DNA from: Gammaproteobacteria bacterium Ga0077554
GTDB taxonomy: Bacteria; Pseudomonadota; Gammaproteobacteria; Ga0077554; Ga007554
Direction: 5' to 3'
DNA: 64,000 nt
Assembly: GCA_001464585.1 (NCBI GenBank)
Contig: LNFF01000032.1
Location: 177,213-241,212, forward strand
A model generated the notes under the pieces. It made no database searches. It worked only from the letters and a program-made list of their open reading frames with translations, and was not told the DNA's origin. The translations under genes were made by a program, and so were the position numbers. Shown here piece after piece: positions 62,537 through 64,000 of this stretch. Position 1 is the stretch's first letter, and every line of letters begins with the position of its first letter.

Positions 62537-63793
62537 CTATTTACCATAGACGGGGAACCGCCCGCAAATTTCCAGCACCTGACGTTTCACCCGCTCAATC
62601 GTGGCGGTGTCACGCACATTATCCAGCACATCACAAATCCAGCCAGCCAGGGCACGTACCTCGGCCTCTTTGAAACCGCGCGTGGTCACCGCTGGCGTGC
62701 CAATACGAATACCGCTGGTGACAAACGGTGAGCGCGGATCATTCGGCACGCTGTTTTTATTAACGGTGATGAACGCCGCACCCAGCGCCTCTTCAGCCTC
62801 TTTACCGCTGAGATTCTTGTCAATGAGATCCAGCAGGAACAAATGATTATCCGTACCACCGGACAATATTTTGTAGCCGCGCTCCATCAACACCTGCGCC
62901 ATGGCGCGCGCGTTCACCACGACTTGCTGCTGATAAATCTTGAACTCGGGCTGTAGCGCCTCCTTGAAGGCCACCGCCTTGGCCGCAATGACATGCATCA
63001 ACGGGCCACCCTGAATGCCGGGGAAAATCATTGAATTGAGTTTCTTCTCAATCTCGGGATTCGACTTGGCCAAAATAATGCCGCCGCGTGGGCCACGCAA
63101 GGTCTTGTGTGTGGTCGAAGTCGTGACATCCGCAATCTGCACCGGGCTGGGATACACGCCCGCCGCCACCAGACCCGCCACGTGCGCCATGTCCACAAAC
63201 AGGTACGCGCCGATCTTGTCGGCAATCTCACGAAAACGCTGCCAATCCACCACCCGTGAATAAGCACTGAACCCGGCCACTACCATTTTCGGTTTATGTT
63301 CCAACGCCAGCGCCTCAACCTGCGCGTAGTCAATCTCGCCCGTCACCACATCAACACCGTATTGCACAGCGTTATAAATCTTGCCCGAAAAATTCACTTT
63401 GGCGCCGTGCGTCAAATGACCACCGTGCGCCAGGCTCATGCCCAGAATAGTATCGCCGGGGTTAAGCAACGCCATATATACGGCGGCATTGGCCTGAGAC
63501 CCGGAGTGCGGCTGCACATTGGCATAGTCAGCGCCAAACAACTGCTTGACGCGATCAATCGCCAGCTGCTCAGCTTTGTCCACATATTCACACCCGCCAT
63601 AATAACGCTTGCCGGGATAGCCTTCAGCATATTTGTTAGTTAAAACAGAGCCTTGCGCCTGCATCACACGCGGACTGGCATAATTCTCGGATGCGATCAA
63701 CTCAATATGCTGCTCCTGGCGTACCACTTCTTCCTGCATGGCTGCCCACAATTCGTCATCAAACCCAGCAATTGTCATCTTTTGCGAAAACAT
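62537..63793 (-). CDS. glyA: serine hydroxymethyltransferase
   Basis: 418 residues, PLP enzyme interconverting serine and glycine with tetrahydrofolate. [48 protein letters not shown] and the PLP lysine in [14 protein letters not shown] are diagnostic. ATG 63793 has AGGGTGG about six bases upstream; one extra codon (TTG) precedes it. It heads the minus-strand cluster down to pgpA. The 207 bases upstream to the window end carry no recognised riboswitch or gene. Confidence 0.97.
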   Translation of the reverse strand: MFSQKMTIAGFDDELWAAMQEEVVRQEQHIELIASENYASPRVMQAQGSVLTNKYAEGYPGKRYYGGCEYVDKAEQLAIDRVKQLFGADYANVQPHSGSQANAAVYMALLNPGDTILGMSLAHGGHLTHGAKVNFSGKIYNAVQYGVDVVTGEIDYAQVEALALEHKPKMVVAGFSAYSRVVDWQRFREIADKIGAYLFVDMAHVAGLVAAGVYPSPVQIADVTTSTTHKTLRGPRGGIILAKSNPEIEKKLNSMIFPGIQGGPLMHVIAAKAVAFKEALQPEFKIYQQQVVVNARAMAQVLMERGYKILSGGTDNHLFLLDLIDKNLSGKEAEEALGAAFITVNKNSVPNDPRSPFVTSGIRIGTPAVTTRGFKEAEVRALAGWICDVLDNVRDTATIERVKRQVLEICGRFPVYGK

Positions 63794-64000
63794 CAATATC
63801 CACCCTGTAAAATCTTTTCAATAAAGACAATAGGATAACCGATTCAGGCTGAATATGCATGAGCTGACCGGCCAGAACACATGCTTATACCCTTAAAAAA
63901 CCACCTGATTAGCCACAATGTTCAGCTTGTGTGGCACAGGCTCACTTTTTGAGACAGTAGGCGTGGATAATATGTGCATACCGACAAAGGGAGATGCGCG

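Overview
The window looks like ordinary chromosome from a moderately GC-rich proteobacterium, most likely a gamma- or betaproteobacterium with sulfur metabolism. The clues are a dissimilatory-type sulfate adenylyltransferase, a PEP-CTERM protein with a sigma-54 promoter, a RibB-RibX fusion, and the gene order glyA-nrdR-ribD-ribE-ribBX-ribH-nusB-thiL-pgpA. No rRNA, prophage, integrase or CRISPR array was seen. The species cannot be named from the sequence alone.

Layout. 1-1.9 kb: the end of a PgaC-like polysaccharide synthase and a TPR/beta-barrel exporter. 1.9-6 kb (minus): gnd-zwf-pgi, the oxidative pentose phosphate entry. 6.2-9.5 kb (plus): queG, glycerate 2-kinase and a hydroxyacid dehydrogenase. 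9.6-12.5 kb (plus): a FlaA1/CapD-type sugar dehydratase and galU, which supply surface polysaccharide precursors. 12.5-13.5 kb: a MarR regulator and a divergent rhodanese, with palindromic operators between them. 13.7-21.5 kb (minus): a restriction-modification-like defence locus. It holds an N6-adenine methyltransferase, two unrecognised AT-rich genes (one soluble protein, one four-helix membrane protein) coupled by start/stop overlaps, a 421-base gap full of repeats, a DEAD/DEAH helicase and a GIY-YIG nuclease. The unknown pair is the best candidate here for an undescribed system.

21.9-26.6 kb (minus): a cNMP-binding protein, thrC, an acetyltransferase, hom and alaC (threonine and alanine synthesis). 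26.6-33.9 kb: VapBC, a YugP-type metallopeptidase, an ArsN2-like acetyltransferase, a DUF2846 lipoprotein, sat, a periplasmic PQQ-type dehydrogenase, a dead RAYT transposase with GTAG-headed REP hairpins, msrA and slyX. 33.9-43.8 kb: tex, a DUF455 ferritin-like protein, an aldose epimerase, metH, pncC, psd and a RelE-like remnant. 43.8-46 kb: tRNA-Glu, tRNA-Ala, the PEP-CTERM gene and a Uma2 nuclease. 46.1-51 kb: lolC/E, lolD, a DUF2062 protein and comEC. 51.2-56.3 kb: avtA, purB, a CHRD-domain protein, a DUF421 membrane protein and a 33-residue lysine-rich protein missed by length cut-offs. 56.3-63.8 kb (minus): the riboflavin/thiamine/nusB cluster.

The intergenic DNA carries a dispersed family of roughly 60-90 bp hairpins ending TGTCATTYCGA...TCGRAATGACA, with seven good copies and one decayed one. 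Their arms vary between copies but stay complementary. Two copies are near-identical in opposite orientation, about 13 kb apart.
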